Positions 16,128 through 22,505 of a stretch of 45,428 nt of DNA are shown piece by piece (positions within the stretch are counted from its first letter, which is position 1; each line of letters starts with the position of its first letter). Below the pieces are notes generated by a model. That model searched no databases. It was not told the origin of the DNA and worked only from the letters and a program-made list of their open reading frames with translations. The stretch is from Bacilli bacterium. GTDB taxonomy: Bacteria; Bacillota_I; Bacilli_A; RF39; UBA660. The stretch spans positions 1-45,428 of the forward strand of contig CAAGQJ010000043.1 in NCBI GenBank assembly GCA_900772095.1, read 5' to 3'. The translations under genes were made by a program, and so were the position numbers.

Positions 16128-16321
16128 GTATAAGACCTATTTTTTTCATCTTGTGAATAATCTTCCAAACAAGCTTCTATCATACTAATAACAATATTAT
16201 TAAAAGAAGTATTATTCTCTTTAGCAATACAATCAATCTTCTTAACTAAATCTTCTTTAATATAAATAGACTTGTATGTAGAAGGCACCTTCTCCTTTGT
16301 ATTTTTAATTTTAAAACCCAT
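16118..16321 (-). CDS. Small ribbon-helix-helix DNA-binding protein
   Basis: A 67-residue protein resembling a CopG/MetJ-type ribbon-helix-helix regulator. A basic N-terminus leads into a beta strand (KSIYIKEDLVKKIDCIAKE), then a helix and the typical second helix start NTSFNNIVISMIEACLE. The start follows AGGTGATT at good spacing on the minus strand. The last residues run through the rlmH terminator, so the two genes overlap tail to tail by ten bases. It is divergent from the surface-protein gene, and a 22-base palindrome covers its probable -10 region, suggesting autoregulation. The ORF is short, but the ribosome binding site and fold pattern support it. Confidence 0.7.
   Translation of the reverse strand: MGFKIKNTKEKVPSTYKSIYIKEDLVKKIDCIAKENNTSFNNIVISMIEACLEDYSQDEKNRSYTYL
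16122..16146 (+). terminator. Intrinsic terminator after rlmH
   Basis: AAATAGGT (16122-16129) pairs with ACCTATTT (16135-16142) around ATAAG, followed by T residues to 16146. The stem overlaps the ends of both rlmH and the convergent RHH gene. Confidence 0.8.
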
Positions 16322-16364
16322 ATAATCACCTAATATAATTTTAATATATTAAAAAAATAAATTA

Positions 16365-16386
16365 TATATTAGAAAATTCTAATATA
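16365..16386. promoter_or_regulatory. 22-base palindrome, candidate RHH operator
   Basis: TATATTAGAA-AA-TTCTAATATA is a perfect inverted repeat with ten-base arms. It overlaps a minus-strand TATAAT (16361-16366) that could serve the RHH gene, and it ends 18 bases before the -35 box of the divergent surface-protein promoter. Ribbon-helix-helix proteins commonly bind such short symmetric sites. Confidence 0.55.
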
Positions 16387-16404
16387 AAATAATTCAATAA
16401 ACTG

Positions 16405-16433
16405 TTGAAAAAACCATAAAATTACTTTATAAT
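16405..16433 (+). promoter_or_regulatory. Promoter of the LRR surface protein
   Basis: TTGAAA (16405-16410) and TATAAT (16428-16433) with a 17-base spacer, a near-consensus SigA promoter. An AAAGGAGG ribosome binding site follows at 16452-16459. Confidence 0.75.
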
Positions 16434-16463
16434 GATTATATAGATAATAGAAAGGAGGCCATT

Positions 16464-17789
16464 ATGAACTTCTTTAATAAATTTAACAAGCTAAAAACAA
16501 GTAACCCATTCAAAAGTAATATAACTAAAATAATAGTTATATCTGTCTTTGCATTATTACTTATAACAGGCGGGACTAGTTATGCATATTTAACATACAG
16601 TAAATCAGGAACTTTAATAAATACAGTATCAAGTGGTAACTTAAGTTTAACACTAAATGAAACAAGTATACTATCTTTAAATAAAGCAGTACCCCAATTA
16701 GATGATAATGCCTTAACGAACAATCCTGGGTATACCTTTACTTTAACTAATTCTGGTGATGTGTTAACTCACTATGAAATTTATTTAAACAGCGTTTGTA
16801 GTACATCACAAACTTATACAATAGATAATTCTACTATAACACCAGACATATGTATGCCAGAAAAATATGTAAAAGTAGGCGTATCAGTAAATAATGGTGA
16901 CTATACAATATTAAACTTTGAAAATAAAAGAGTGACAATAGATGCTGGAGAAATATTTTCAGGAGAAAGAAAAACATACACAGTAAAACTATGGTTAGAT
17001 TTAGATACTCCAAATGAATATAATTCTTATTACGACGAAGTAGAAAGAAATATTCTATTTGCATCACAAATAAATATAATAGGAGAACAAAGAGACACGA
17101 ATGAGACGACCGTTGACTATTGCTTTACAACATCTGATAATACAATAACAAGTTACGAGTGCTACGAAAATAACACAAAGGGTTATCCTACTATAGTAAA
17201 TGTAGTAATTCCAGAAAAAATAAATGAACAAACAATAACAGCAATAGGAGACATTGCATTTTCTAGTAACAAACTAACTAGTGTAACAATCCCAAATTCA
17301 GTAACAGCAATAGGAGGCTCTGCATTTTATGGTAACAGCCTAACAAGTGTAACAATACCAAATTCAGTGACAACAATAGGACAAGCTGCATTTCAAAATA
17401 ACGACTTAACCGATGTAAAAATACCAAATTCAGTAACAACAATAGGAAACCAGGCATTTTCTAATAACAACCTAACGAGTGTAACAATACCTAATTCAGT
17501 AACAACAATAGGAGAATATGCATTTGAAAATAACAACCTAGAATATGTTTTAATAAAAGAAGGTTCTAATTTAACAGAAACAACAGGAATAGGAGGAAAT
17601 GCATTTTCTACATATCATTATACAAAACCATTAACAATATATAATAATTCAGGTAAGAAGTTTAAATGGTATAATGTAACTCAAGGTATAAATGATTTAG
17701 AGGATGAAACATATAACTTTGTAACTGGTACAGTACCAAGTTCTACTACATATGCTTCAGTAACAATAACAACAGGAACTCCCTCATAA
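16464..17789 (+). CDS. Exported protein with TasA/camelysin-like N-terminus and BspA-type leucine-rich repeats
   Basis: A 441-residue secreted or cell-surface protein. A basic N-terminus and hydrophobic segment (about residues 26-47, ending GGTSYA) form a signal peptide. The next region (YLTYSKSGTLINTVSSGNLS) resembles the start of TasA/camelysin-family matrix proteins. Residues 258-365 carry five LRR_5 (BspA-type) repeats of 22 residues with the core TSVTIPNSVTTIG.AF. The C-terminus ends in a Thr-rich tail without an LPXTG motif. BspA-type repeats often mediate adhesion to host or other bacteria. No SipW-like peptidase is nearby. The 5' arm of the terminator overlaps the last codons. Function and anchoring are inferred. 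Confidence 0.75.
   Translation: MNFFNKFNKLKTSNPFKSNITKIIVISVFALLLITGGTSYAYLTYSKSGTLINTVSSGNLSLTLNETSILSLNKAVPQLDDNALTNNPGYTFTLTNSGDVLTHYEIYLNSVCSTSQTYTIDNSTITPDICMPEKYVKVGVSVNNGDYTILNFENKRVTIDAGEIFSGERKTYTVKLWLDLDTPNEYNSYYDEVERNILFASQINIIGEQRDTNETTVDYCFTTSDNTITSYECYENNTKGYPTIVNVVIPEKINEQTITAIGDIAFSSNKLTSVTIPNSVTAIGGSAFYGNSLTSVTIPNSVTTIGQAAFQNNDLTDVKIPNSVTTIGNQAFSNNNLTSVTIPNSVTTIGEYAFENNNLEYVLIKEGSNLTETTGIGGNAFSTYHYTKPLTIYNNSGKKFKWYNVTQGINDLEDETYNFVTGTVPSSTTYASVTITTGTPS
17238..17567 (+). repeat. Five tandem 66-base LRR-coding repeats
   Basis: Units begin at 17238, 17304, 17370, 17436 and 17502, each 66 bases (22 codons), sharing blocks such as ACAATACCAAATTCAGT and ACAACAATAGGA. The first four are closest; the fifth diverges after its midpoint. 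They encode the LRR_5 repeats and are prone to gain or loss of units by recombination or slippage. Confidence 0.85.
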
Positions 17790-17802
17790 GAGTTCTTTTC
17801 TT
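17776..17802 (+). terminator. Intrinsic terminator overlapping the stop of the surface protein
   Basis: GAACTC (17776-17781) pairs with GAGTTC (17790-17795), followed by TTTTCTT. The 5' arm and loop include the final codons and the TAA stop. Confidence 0.7.
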
Positions 17803-17847
17803 ATGCAATAATTACTAAACCTATCATAAACTTAAATAGGTGATTTC

Positions 17848-19125
17848 ATGTTTGATAAAATAAGTAAACTAATATGGGGTATTGCAATAATTATGATATT
17901 TGCAAGCAGTATTTATTATTCATTTAAATTAAAATTTCCCCAATTAAGATTTATTGAATTATTTAAATCACTAAAAGACGAAAAAAAGGACAAAGATAAA
18001 ATAAGTTCAAAGGACACATTACTAATGTCCCTAGCATCAAAAATAGGAGCAGGTTCTCTAGCAGGCATCGCATTTGCTATTTTCTACGGAGGAATTGGAA
18101 CAATTTTCTGGATGTGGATATCATCATTTTTTGCTTCCATAAATTGTTTTATTGAAAACATTTTATCAACTATATACAAAGAAAAAGATGGACTTTACAA
18201 TAAAAGTGGTCCAGCTTACTACATAAAAAAAGGATTAAATAAAAAAAATCTTGCAATATTATATTCAGTATTAGCAATCTCTGCCTATATAATAGGTTTT
18301 ATATCAATTCAAAATAATACAATAGTAACTCTAACTAATGATATGTATAGTGTAAATAAAATAATAATATCACTAGTTGTTACCATTCTATCTAGCATAA
18401 TAATTATCAAAGGAATTAAAACAATCTCAAATATTTGCAATAAAATAGTACCAATAATGTCAATGTTATATCTAATACTAGGTTTAATAGTTATAAGTTT
18501 AAATATAACAAAAGTACCATCAATTATACTAAATATAATAAAAAGTGCTTTTGACAGTAAAGCAATTTCAGGAGGAATAATTTACACATTAATAATAGGA
18601 ATGCAAAAAGGCATATTTGCAAGTGAAGCAGGAGTAGGAACAAGCGCAATATCCTCAGGAGCAACCTCTAATAAAGACTATAAAAAACAAGGATATATAG
18701 GCATCATAGAAACTTATTTTATAAGTTTATTCATAACTACCATGACAGCCTTCATCATAATTTTAACTCCATTTAACAGTTTTAATAGAGCTAATATAAA
18801 TGGCATAGAGCTAACAAAATATGCATTTTCGTACCATTTTGGACACTTTGGAGAAGTAATGCTTTTAATAATATTAATACTATTTTCATTTTCAACAATT
18901 ATCACAGTGTATTATTATGGAGAAAGCAACCTAAAATTTCTAACAAAGAATAAACTTTTAGTAAAAATTCTCAAAATAATAACAATCATCTCACTATTTA
19001 CCGGAGGAATTATTTCATCAACCTATATATGGTCTATTGTAGACATCTTTGTCGCACTCCTAGCAATTATAAATATTTATGCACTATTTAACTTAAAAGA
19101 TAAAGTGATAGAAAAACTAAAATAG
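17848..19125 (+). CDS. AGCS-type sodium:amino acid (alanine) symporter, divergent
   Basis: A 425-residue multi-spanning membrane protein of the alanine/glycine:cation symporter family, importing alanine or glycine with Na+. Characteristic features are the IGAGSLAGIAFAIFYGGIGTIFWMWI block (canonical members read G-x-G-N-I-A-G-V-A...GGPGA-x-F-W-M-W), the GPAYYIKKGL segment, and GMQKGIFASEAGVGTSAI. The Asn and Pro of the first motif are replaced by Ser and Ile here, which may alter substrate or ion specificity. The start follows ATAGGTGATT. A six-base ACCTAT upstream can pair with this ribosome binding site. Confidence 0.82.
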   Translation: MFDKISKLIWGIAIIMIFASSIYYSFKLKFPQLRFIELFKSLKDEKKDKDKISSKDTLLMSLASKIGAGSLAGIAFAIFYGGIGTIFWMWISSFFASINCFIENILSTIYKEKDGLYNKSGPAYYIKKGLNKKNLAILYSVLAISAYIIGFISIQNNTIVTLTNDMYSVNKIIISLVVTILSSIIIIKGIKTISNICNKIVPIMSMLYLILGLIVISLNITKVPSIILNIIKSAFDSKAISGGIIYTLIIGMQKGIFASEAGVGTSAISSGATSNKDYKKQGYIGIIETYFISLFITTMTAFIIILTPFNSFNRANINGIELTKYAFSYHFGHFGEVMLLIILILFSFSTIITVYYYGESNLKFLTKNKLLVKILKIITIISLFTGGIISSTYIWSIVDIFVALLAIINIYALFNLKDKVIEKLK

Positions 19126-19159
19126 ATATGCTATACTTAAATAGAAAGAAGGAAAGCAT

Positions 19160-19822
19160 ATGATAACAAAAAAATGGGACGAGCTCCTAAAAGAAGAGTA
19201 TAATAAAGATTACTTTCAAAACTTAGAAAGAATAGTTAGAAAAGAATATCAAACCAAAACAATATTTCCTCCAGCAAAAGAAGTTTTTAATGCTTTTAGA
19301 TTAACAGAATATGACAATATAAAGGTAGTAATTTTAGGACAAGACCCATATCATGGAACAGGAGAAGCAGAAGGGCTATCATTTTCAGTTAAGGAAAATA
19401 TTAAAATACCACCATCACTACAAAACATATTTAAAGAACTACATGATGATTTAAACTATAACATTCCATCAAACGGTTCCTTAAAAAAATGGGCAAAAGA
19501 AGGAGTACTATTATTAAACAGTATTCTAACTGTAGAAAAAGACAAAGCCCTTTCACATAAAAACATAGGATGGGAAACTTTTACAGACGAAGTAATCAAA
19601 CTAATAAACCAAAAAAACCAACCAGTAGTATTTATATTATGGGGTAATTATGCAAGAAGCAAAAAAATATACATAACAAACCCAATTCACTATGTAATAG
19701 AATCCCCTCATCCATCACCATTTTCAGCATATAATGGTTTCTTTGGAAGCAAACCCTTCTCCAAAGCAAATAATTATCTAATATCAAAAAAGATTAGTCC
19801 AGTTAACTTCAAACTAGATTAA
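19160..19822 (+). CDS. ung: Uracil-DNA glycosylase (family 1)
   Basis: Ung removes uracil from DNA to start base-excision repair. The 220-residue protein has the water-activating motif GQDPYHG near residue 60, the Ser/Pro loop IPPSLQNIFKEL, GVLLLNSILTVE, the uracil-binding VFILWGNYA and the minor-groove loop HPSPFSAYNGFFG. All catalytic motifs are intact and the length is normal. The start follows AGAAGGAAAG. It is convergent with the LemA-like gene, with a four-base overlap of their 3' ends, and no clear terminator lies between them. Confidence 0.96.
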   Translation: MITKKWDELLKEEYNKDYFQNLERIVRKEYQTKTIFPPAKEVFNAFRLTEYDNIKVVILGQDPYHGTGEAEGLSFSVKENIKIPPSLQNIFKELHDDLNYNIPSNGSLKKWAKEGVLLLNSILTVEKDKALSHKNIGWETFTDEVIKLINQKNQPVVFILWGNYARSKKIYITNPIHYVIESPHPSPFSAYNGFFGSKPFSKANNYLISKKISPVNFKLD

Positions 19823-20322
19823 TCTTTTAATATTTCATAATTTTCTAATTTACGAATTTTAAATATTTTCTTACTATTTAACTTTAACAACCTAAATATA
19901 TATACAAATGGTATTTTATTATATAATTCATTATATCTAGAAGCATTTAAATTATAATAATCCTTAAGTCCCTCAAGTTCCTCCTCAATATTATTAATAT
20001 TTCTAAGTATTTTCTTATTATTATCATTTACATCATTTTCCTCAAAATACTTATTTATACTCCAACTAACGTTAAATAACAGTTCCTCTTTACAAAACAT
20101 ATCAGAGCTATCAATATTAACAAAAGATTCCTTTATTTTCTGGTCTTTAACATCCTCTAGCACTATTACCATTTCTTTTTCTTGCCTATCAAGTGCATCA
20201 TTTATATTATAAGTACAAGTTTCAATAATCTTGTTAAAATCACGTAATTTTAAATACTTAAACACAACTAACAAAACACCAATAACAACAATTGCTACTA
20301 TACCAATAATAAAATAAATCAT
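19819..20322 (-). CDS. LemA-like membrane protein (divergent)
   Basis: A 167-residue protein with one N-terminal membrane helix (about residues 3-24) and a helical cytosolic or external domain. The pattern resembles LemA: an early helix (DFNKIIETCTYNINDALDRQ) and the late block IEEELEGLKDYYNLNASRYNELYNKIPFVYIFRLL. The latter corresponds to the LemA consensus helix ending in YN-x-x-V-x-x-YN followed by FP and a hydrophobic stretch. Conservation is weak, so this is a fold-level guess. LemA proteins have no firmly established function. It lies just downstream of gerQ on the same strand, separated by the gerQ terminator. Confidence 0.5.
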   Translation of the reverse strand: MIYFIIGIVAIVVIGVLLVVFKYLKLRDFNKIIETCTYNINDALDRQEKEMVIVLEDVKDQKIKESFVNIDSSDMFCKEELLFNVSWSINKYFEENDVNDNNKKILRNINNIEEELEGLKDYYNLNASRYNELYNKIPFVYIFRLLKLNSKKIFKIRKLENYEILKD

Positions 20323-20381
20323 ATAAACACCAACCTATCTTCATAAATTATATCATGTTTAATTATTTAATTCAAGAAGAC

Positions 20382-20404
20382 AAAAAAGGTTACAAATAGT
20401 AACC
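20382..20404 (-). terminator. Intrinsic terminator after gerQ
   Basis: On the minus strand GGTTAC (20404-20399) pairs with GTAACC (20393-20388) around TATTT, followed by TTTTTT (20387-20382). Confidence 0.8.
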
Positions 20405-20409
20405 GTATA

Positions 20410-20745
20410 TTATATAACTTTATAATTAATTTCTTCATCAAATACTATAAAATCTAAATAAATTGTAAGAAGTAAATACCATTTACCAGTCTTAGAATCA
20501 CTAACCACAATATGATCCCTAGCAGCCTGTTCTACAACTCCAGTAAATATACGATCTCTCCATTCTCCAGAATCTGGGAAAGTCATATAAAAACTCGCTA
20601 CTTTTCCTTTATTTAATCTTAAGATATTTTCAATATAAGATTGCTCCATTGGTAACTCACTAGAATAATCGGTAGAATAATCACTTGGATTAAAATTCAT
20701 TGGATTACCAGATATATTTGGGTTATAATAACCATTACTATTCAT
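20410..20745 (-). CDS. gerQ: Spore coat protein GerQ
   Basis: GerQ (YwdL) is a spore inner-coat protein that in Bacillus is cross-linked by the transglutaminase Tgl and is needed to localise the cortex hydrolase CwlJ. The 111-residue protein has a variable Asn/Pro/Ser-rich N-terminus and the highly conserved core LPMEQSYIENILRLNKGKVA, followed by a YMTF segment, then GVVEQAARDHIVVSD and the terminal LTIYLDFIVFDEEINY. The start follows AAAGGAGA. A minus-strand CATATATTT upstream could belong to a SigE/SigK promoter, but I cannot support it firmly. GerQ is diagnostic of endospore formers. Confidence 0.93.
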   Translation of the reverse strand: MNSNGYYNPNISGNPMNFNPSDYSTDYSSELPMEQSYIENILRLNKGKVASFYMTFPDSGEWRDRIFTGVVEQAARDHIVVSDSKTGKWYLLLTIYLDFIVFDEEINYKVI

Positions 20746-20821
20746 ATAAAATCTCCTTTCAAACTAATAAAATATATGATTAATAAAAAATAAATATGAT
20801 TTAGTTTTACATATAAACTAA

Positions 20822-20946
20822 AAAAACCTTCCAGTAATACTACTATTATTATTACTAATAACAGTAATAATTGAAGTAACATACGCAGTATGTAATCTAA
20901 CAAAAATAGGAAATGAAAACGCATTAATAACAACAGGAACTCCTTA
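20822..20946 (+). pseudogene. Decayed 3' end of an LRR-surface-protein paralogue
   Basis: This frame is open for about 40 codons with no start codon and ends ...ALITTGTP-stop. The last 18 bases, AATAACAACAGGAACTCC (20926-20943), are identical to 17765-17782 at the 3' end of the surface-protein gene. The sequence after the stop (an ACTC...GAGT stem, then TTTTGCAATAA) also resembles the 17790-17812 flank. I read it as the relic of a paralogue whose 5' part is lost. The remaining part of the 20746-21057 interval holds only the gerQ upstream region and the next promoter. Confidence 0.4.
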
Positions 20947-21000
20947 GAGAGTATTTTGCAATAAATATAATTCCTTCTCACATAGAATATAAATGAAAAT

Positions 21001-21029
21001 TTTACATTTATAAAAAAATGTGATATAAT
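21001..21029 (+). promoter_or_regulatory. Promoter of the unknown gene at 21058
   Basis: TTTACA (21001-21006) and TATAAT (21024-21029) separated by 17 bases, followed by a GGGAGGAA ribosome binding site. Confidence 0.7.
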
Positions 21030-21057
21030 AAGAAACCAAGAAGAGGGAGGAACCAAT

Positions 21058-21738
21058 ATGAAAAAAATAAATAATCAAAAAGACTATTGTGATATACAAA
21101 CAGAAACATATGGAGTAGGAGATATAAAAAGACAAGAAAAACAATTATTAGGTTATTCATCATTATGTTTTAATTATTTTCTAGAAGAAATGAAAGACGG
21201 AATGAGTAAAATTGTTTTCTGCTTTCCTGATGTCCTAATAGAAAAAACCAAAATTAAAGAAGAGATATATGATTTTAACTTAGAAAAGAATAAAATAAAA
21301 ACAACTCTTACAAAAAAATATTATTTTCCAGCAAAAACAAAAAAACAATTTTTAGATAGACTAAGATTAGCAGGAAAAAACTATATTGTAAAAGGTAATT
21401 ACAGTTTTAATGACATAGAAAAAAGAACAATATCCTCATATGGCGATATTGTAGATGATGAAAAACATGCTCACTATATGGAAATCACTATTTACACTAA
21501 AGAAAAATTTACTGAATGTTTTATAAATGAAATCAAATCATTAATTCAAACATATAATTATACCCTTAACCAATATATTGAGGGCTCATTAAATCTAAGT
21601 GTAAGTATTGATGAACTTTTTGAAAATGAATTATCAAGATTATTTGACTACTATGAAGAAGTAGAAAACAAAGAAGAACTTATTAAATCACTAGGTATAG
21701 ATTTAGAAAGACCAAAAGAATATATAAAAAAAATATAG
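21058..21738 (+). CDS. Protein of unknown function
   Basis: A 226-residue soluble protein that I do not recognise. It has no signal peptide or membrane helix. The composition is Lys/Glu-rich with alternating beta-like segments in the first 150 residues (for example MSKIVFCFPDVLIEK and HYMEITIYTKEKF) and a helical C-terminal part (SIDELFENELSRLFDYYEEVENKEELI). The gene has its own near-consensus promoter and a strong ribosome binding site (GAGGGAGGAACC), so it is probably well expressed. The following gene, pduL, starts 42 bases after its stop and may be co-transcribed. Confidence 0.7.
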   Translation: MKKINNQKDYCDIQTETYGVGDIKRQEKQLLGYSSLCFNYFLEEMKDGMSKIVFCFPDVLIEKTKIKEEIYDFNLEKNKIKTTLTKKYYFPAKTKKQFLDRLRLAGKNYIVKGNYSFNDIEKRTISSYGDIVDDEKHAHYMEITIYTKEKFTECFINEIKSLIQTYNYTLNQYIEGSLNLSVSIDELFENELSRLFDYYEEVENKEELIKSLGIDLERPKEYIKKI

Positions 21739-21780
21739 AAAAAATTTCAAAATAAATGTATACTAATAGAGGTGATAGAA

Positions 21781-22341
21781 ATGAATATACAAGTAGGAAT
21801 ATCTAATAGACATATACATTTAACAGAAAGTGACTATATAACATTATTTGGAAACATACCTTTAGAAAAAAGAAACGATTTAGTCCAAAAAGGAGAATAT
21901 GCTTCCACTAGTGTTGTTAAAATAATAGGTCCAAAAGGAGAAATAGACAAAGTACGTGTTCTAGGACCATTTAGAACTTATACTCAAGTAGAAGTATCTA
22001 CTACAGATACATACAAACTTGGTATAAAACCTATCGTAAGAACTTCTGGAGATTTAGAAGATGCAGAAGAAATAACAATTGAAGGACCTAAAAACACCAT
22101 AACAAAAAAATGTGCTATTGTAGCAACAAGACACATTCACTTGAATAATGAAGATTTAAAAAAATATGACTTAGACCCAAACAAAATGTATAAAATAAAA
22201 ATAAATGGTGAAAAAGGTGCCATTTTAGAAAATGTTCACCTTAAAGTAAAAGAAACAGCAGTCCTAGAACTTCACCTAGACACAGATGATGCTAACGCAT
22301 GTTTACTAAAACAAAAAGACAAAGTAGAATTAATAAAATAG
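21781..22341 (+). CDS. pduL: PduL-type phosphate acyltransferase
   Basis: PduL-type phosphotransacylases convert acyl-CoA and phosphate to acyl-phosphate (acetyl or propionyl) and replace Pta in many Firmicutes. The 186-residue protein shows two related halves, each with a zinc-binding HxH: SNRHIHL near the start and TRHIHLN near residue 118. It also has the GPFRTYTQVEVS and LHLDTDDANAC blocks. No encapsulation peptide or microcompartment genes are nearby, so a role in acetate fermentation is more likely than propanediol use. I chose ATG 21781 after AGGTGATAG; a GTG at 21772 lies inside that site. No acetate kinase gene is in the window. Confidence 0.9.
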   Translation: MNIQVGISNRHIHLTESDYITLFGNIPLEKRNDLVQKGEYASTSVVKIIGPKGEIDKVRVLGPFRTYTQVEVSTTDTYKLGIKPIVRTSGDLEDAEEITIEGPKNTITKKCAIVATRHIHLNNEDLKKYDLDPNKMYKIKINGEKGAILENVHLKVKETAVLELHLDTDDANACLLKQKDKVELIK

Positions 22342-22354
22342 TTCTACTTTTTTC
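22321..22354 (+). terminator. Intrinsic terminator after pduL
   Basis: AAAGTAGAA (22321-22329) pairs perfectly with TTCTACTTT (22342-22350) around a 12-base loop, followed by TTTC. The 5' arm lies inside pduL, and the 3' arm contains the stop of the convergent 53-residue gene. Confidence 0.75.
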
Positions 22355-22505
22355 TTTTATAGGCCTCTAATTTATCAATGGTAACTTCATCTAAATTCAT
22401 ATATTCCTCATAACTAATACCCAAATCGTATAACTCAGCTTCTGATAAAAAACCAATATTACTTAAAACATAATTAGAATACTCTTCATAATACTTATCA
22501 TTCAT
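22344..22505 (-). CDS. Small acidic protein, 53 residues, unknown
   Basis: A short reading frame of 53 codons on the minus strand: start MNDKYYEEYSNYVLSNIG, middle SEAELYDLGISYEEYMNLDE, end KLEAYKRKK. It is rich in Tyr and Glu and has no membrane segment. A GGAGAT ribosome binding site lies eight bases before the ATG. The start lies inside the 3' end of the penicillin-binding protein gene with an eight-base overlap, which implies translational coupling. It is below the length cut-off of most gene callers. I do not recognise a family. The well-placed site and coupling make it more likely real than chance. Confidence 0.55.
   Translation of the reverse strand: MNDKYYEEYSNYVLSNIGFLSEAELYDLGISYEEYMNLDEVTIDKLEAYKRKK

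Noticed and set aside
17238..17567. Regular repeats considered as a CRISPR array
   Set aside because: The repeats are contiguous, in frame and encode leucine-rich repeats; there are no spacers and no cas genes.
19126..19161. ATATGCT...AGCATAT pair around the ung start as a riboswitch-like element
   Set aside because: It is short and AT-rich with a long loop, and the ribosome binding site remains free; chance is a sufficient explanation.
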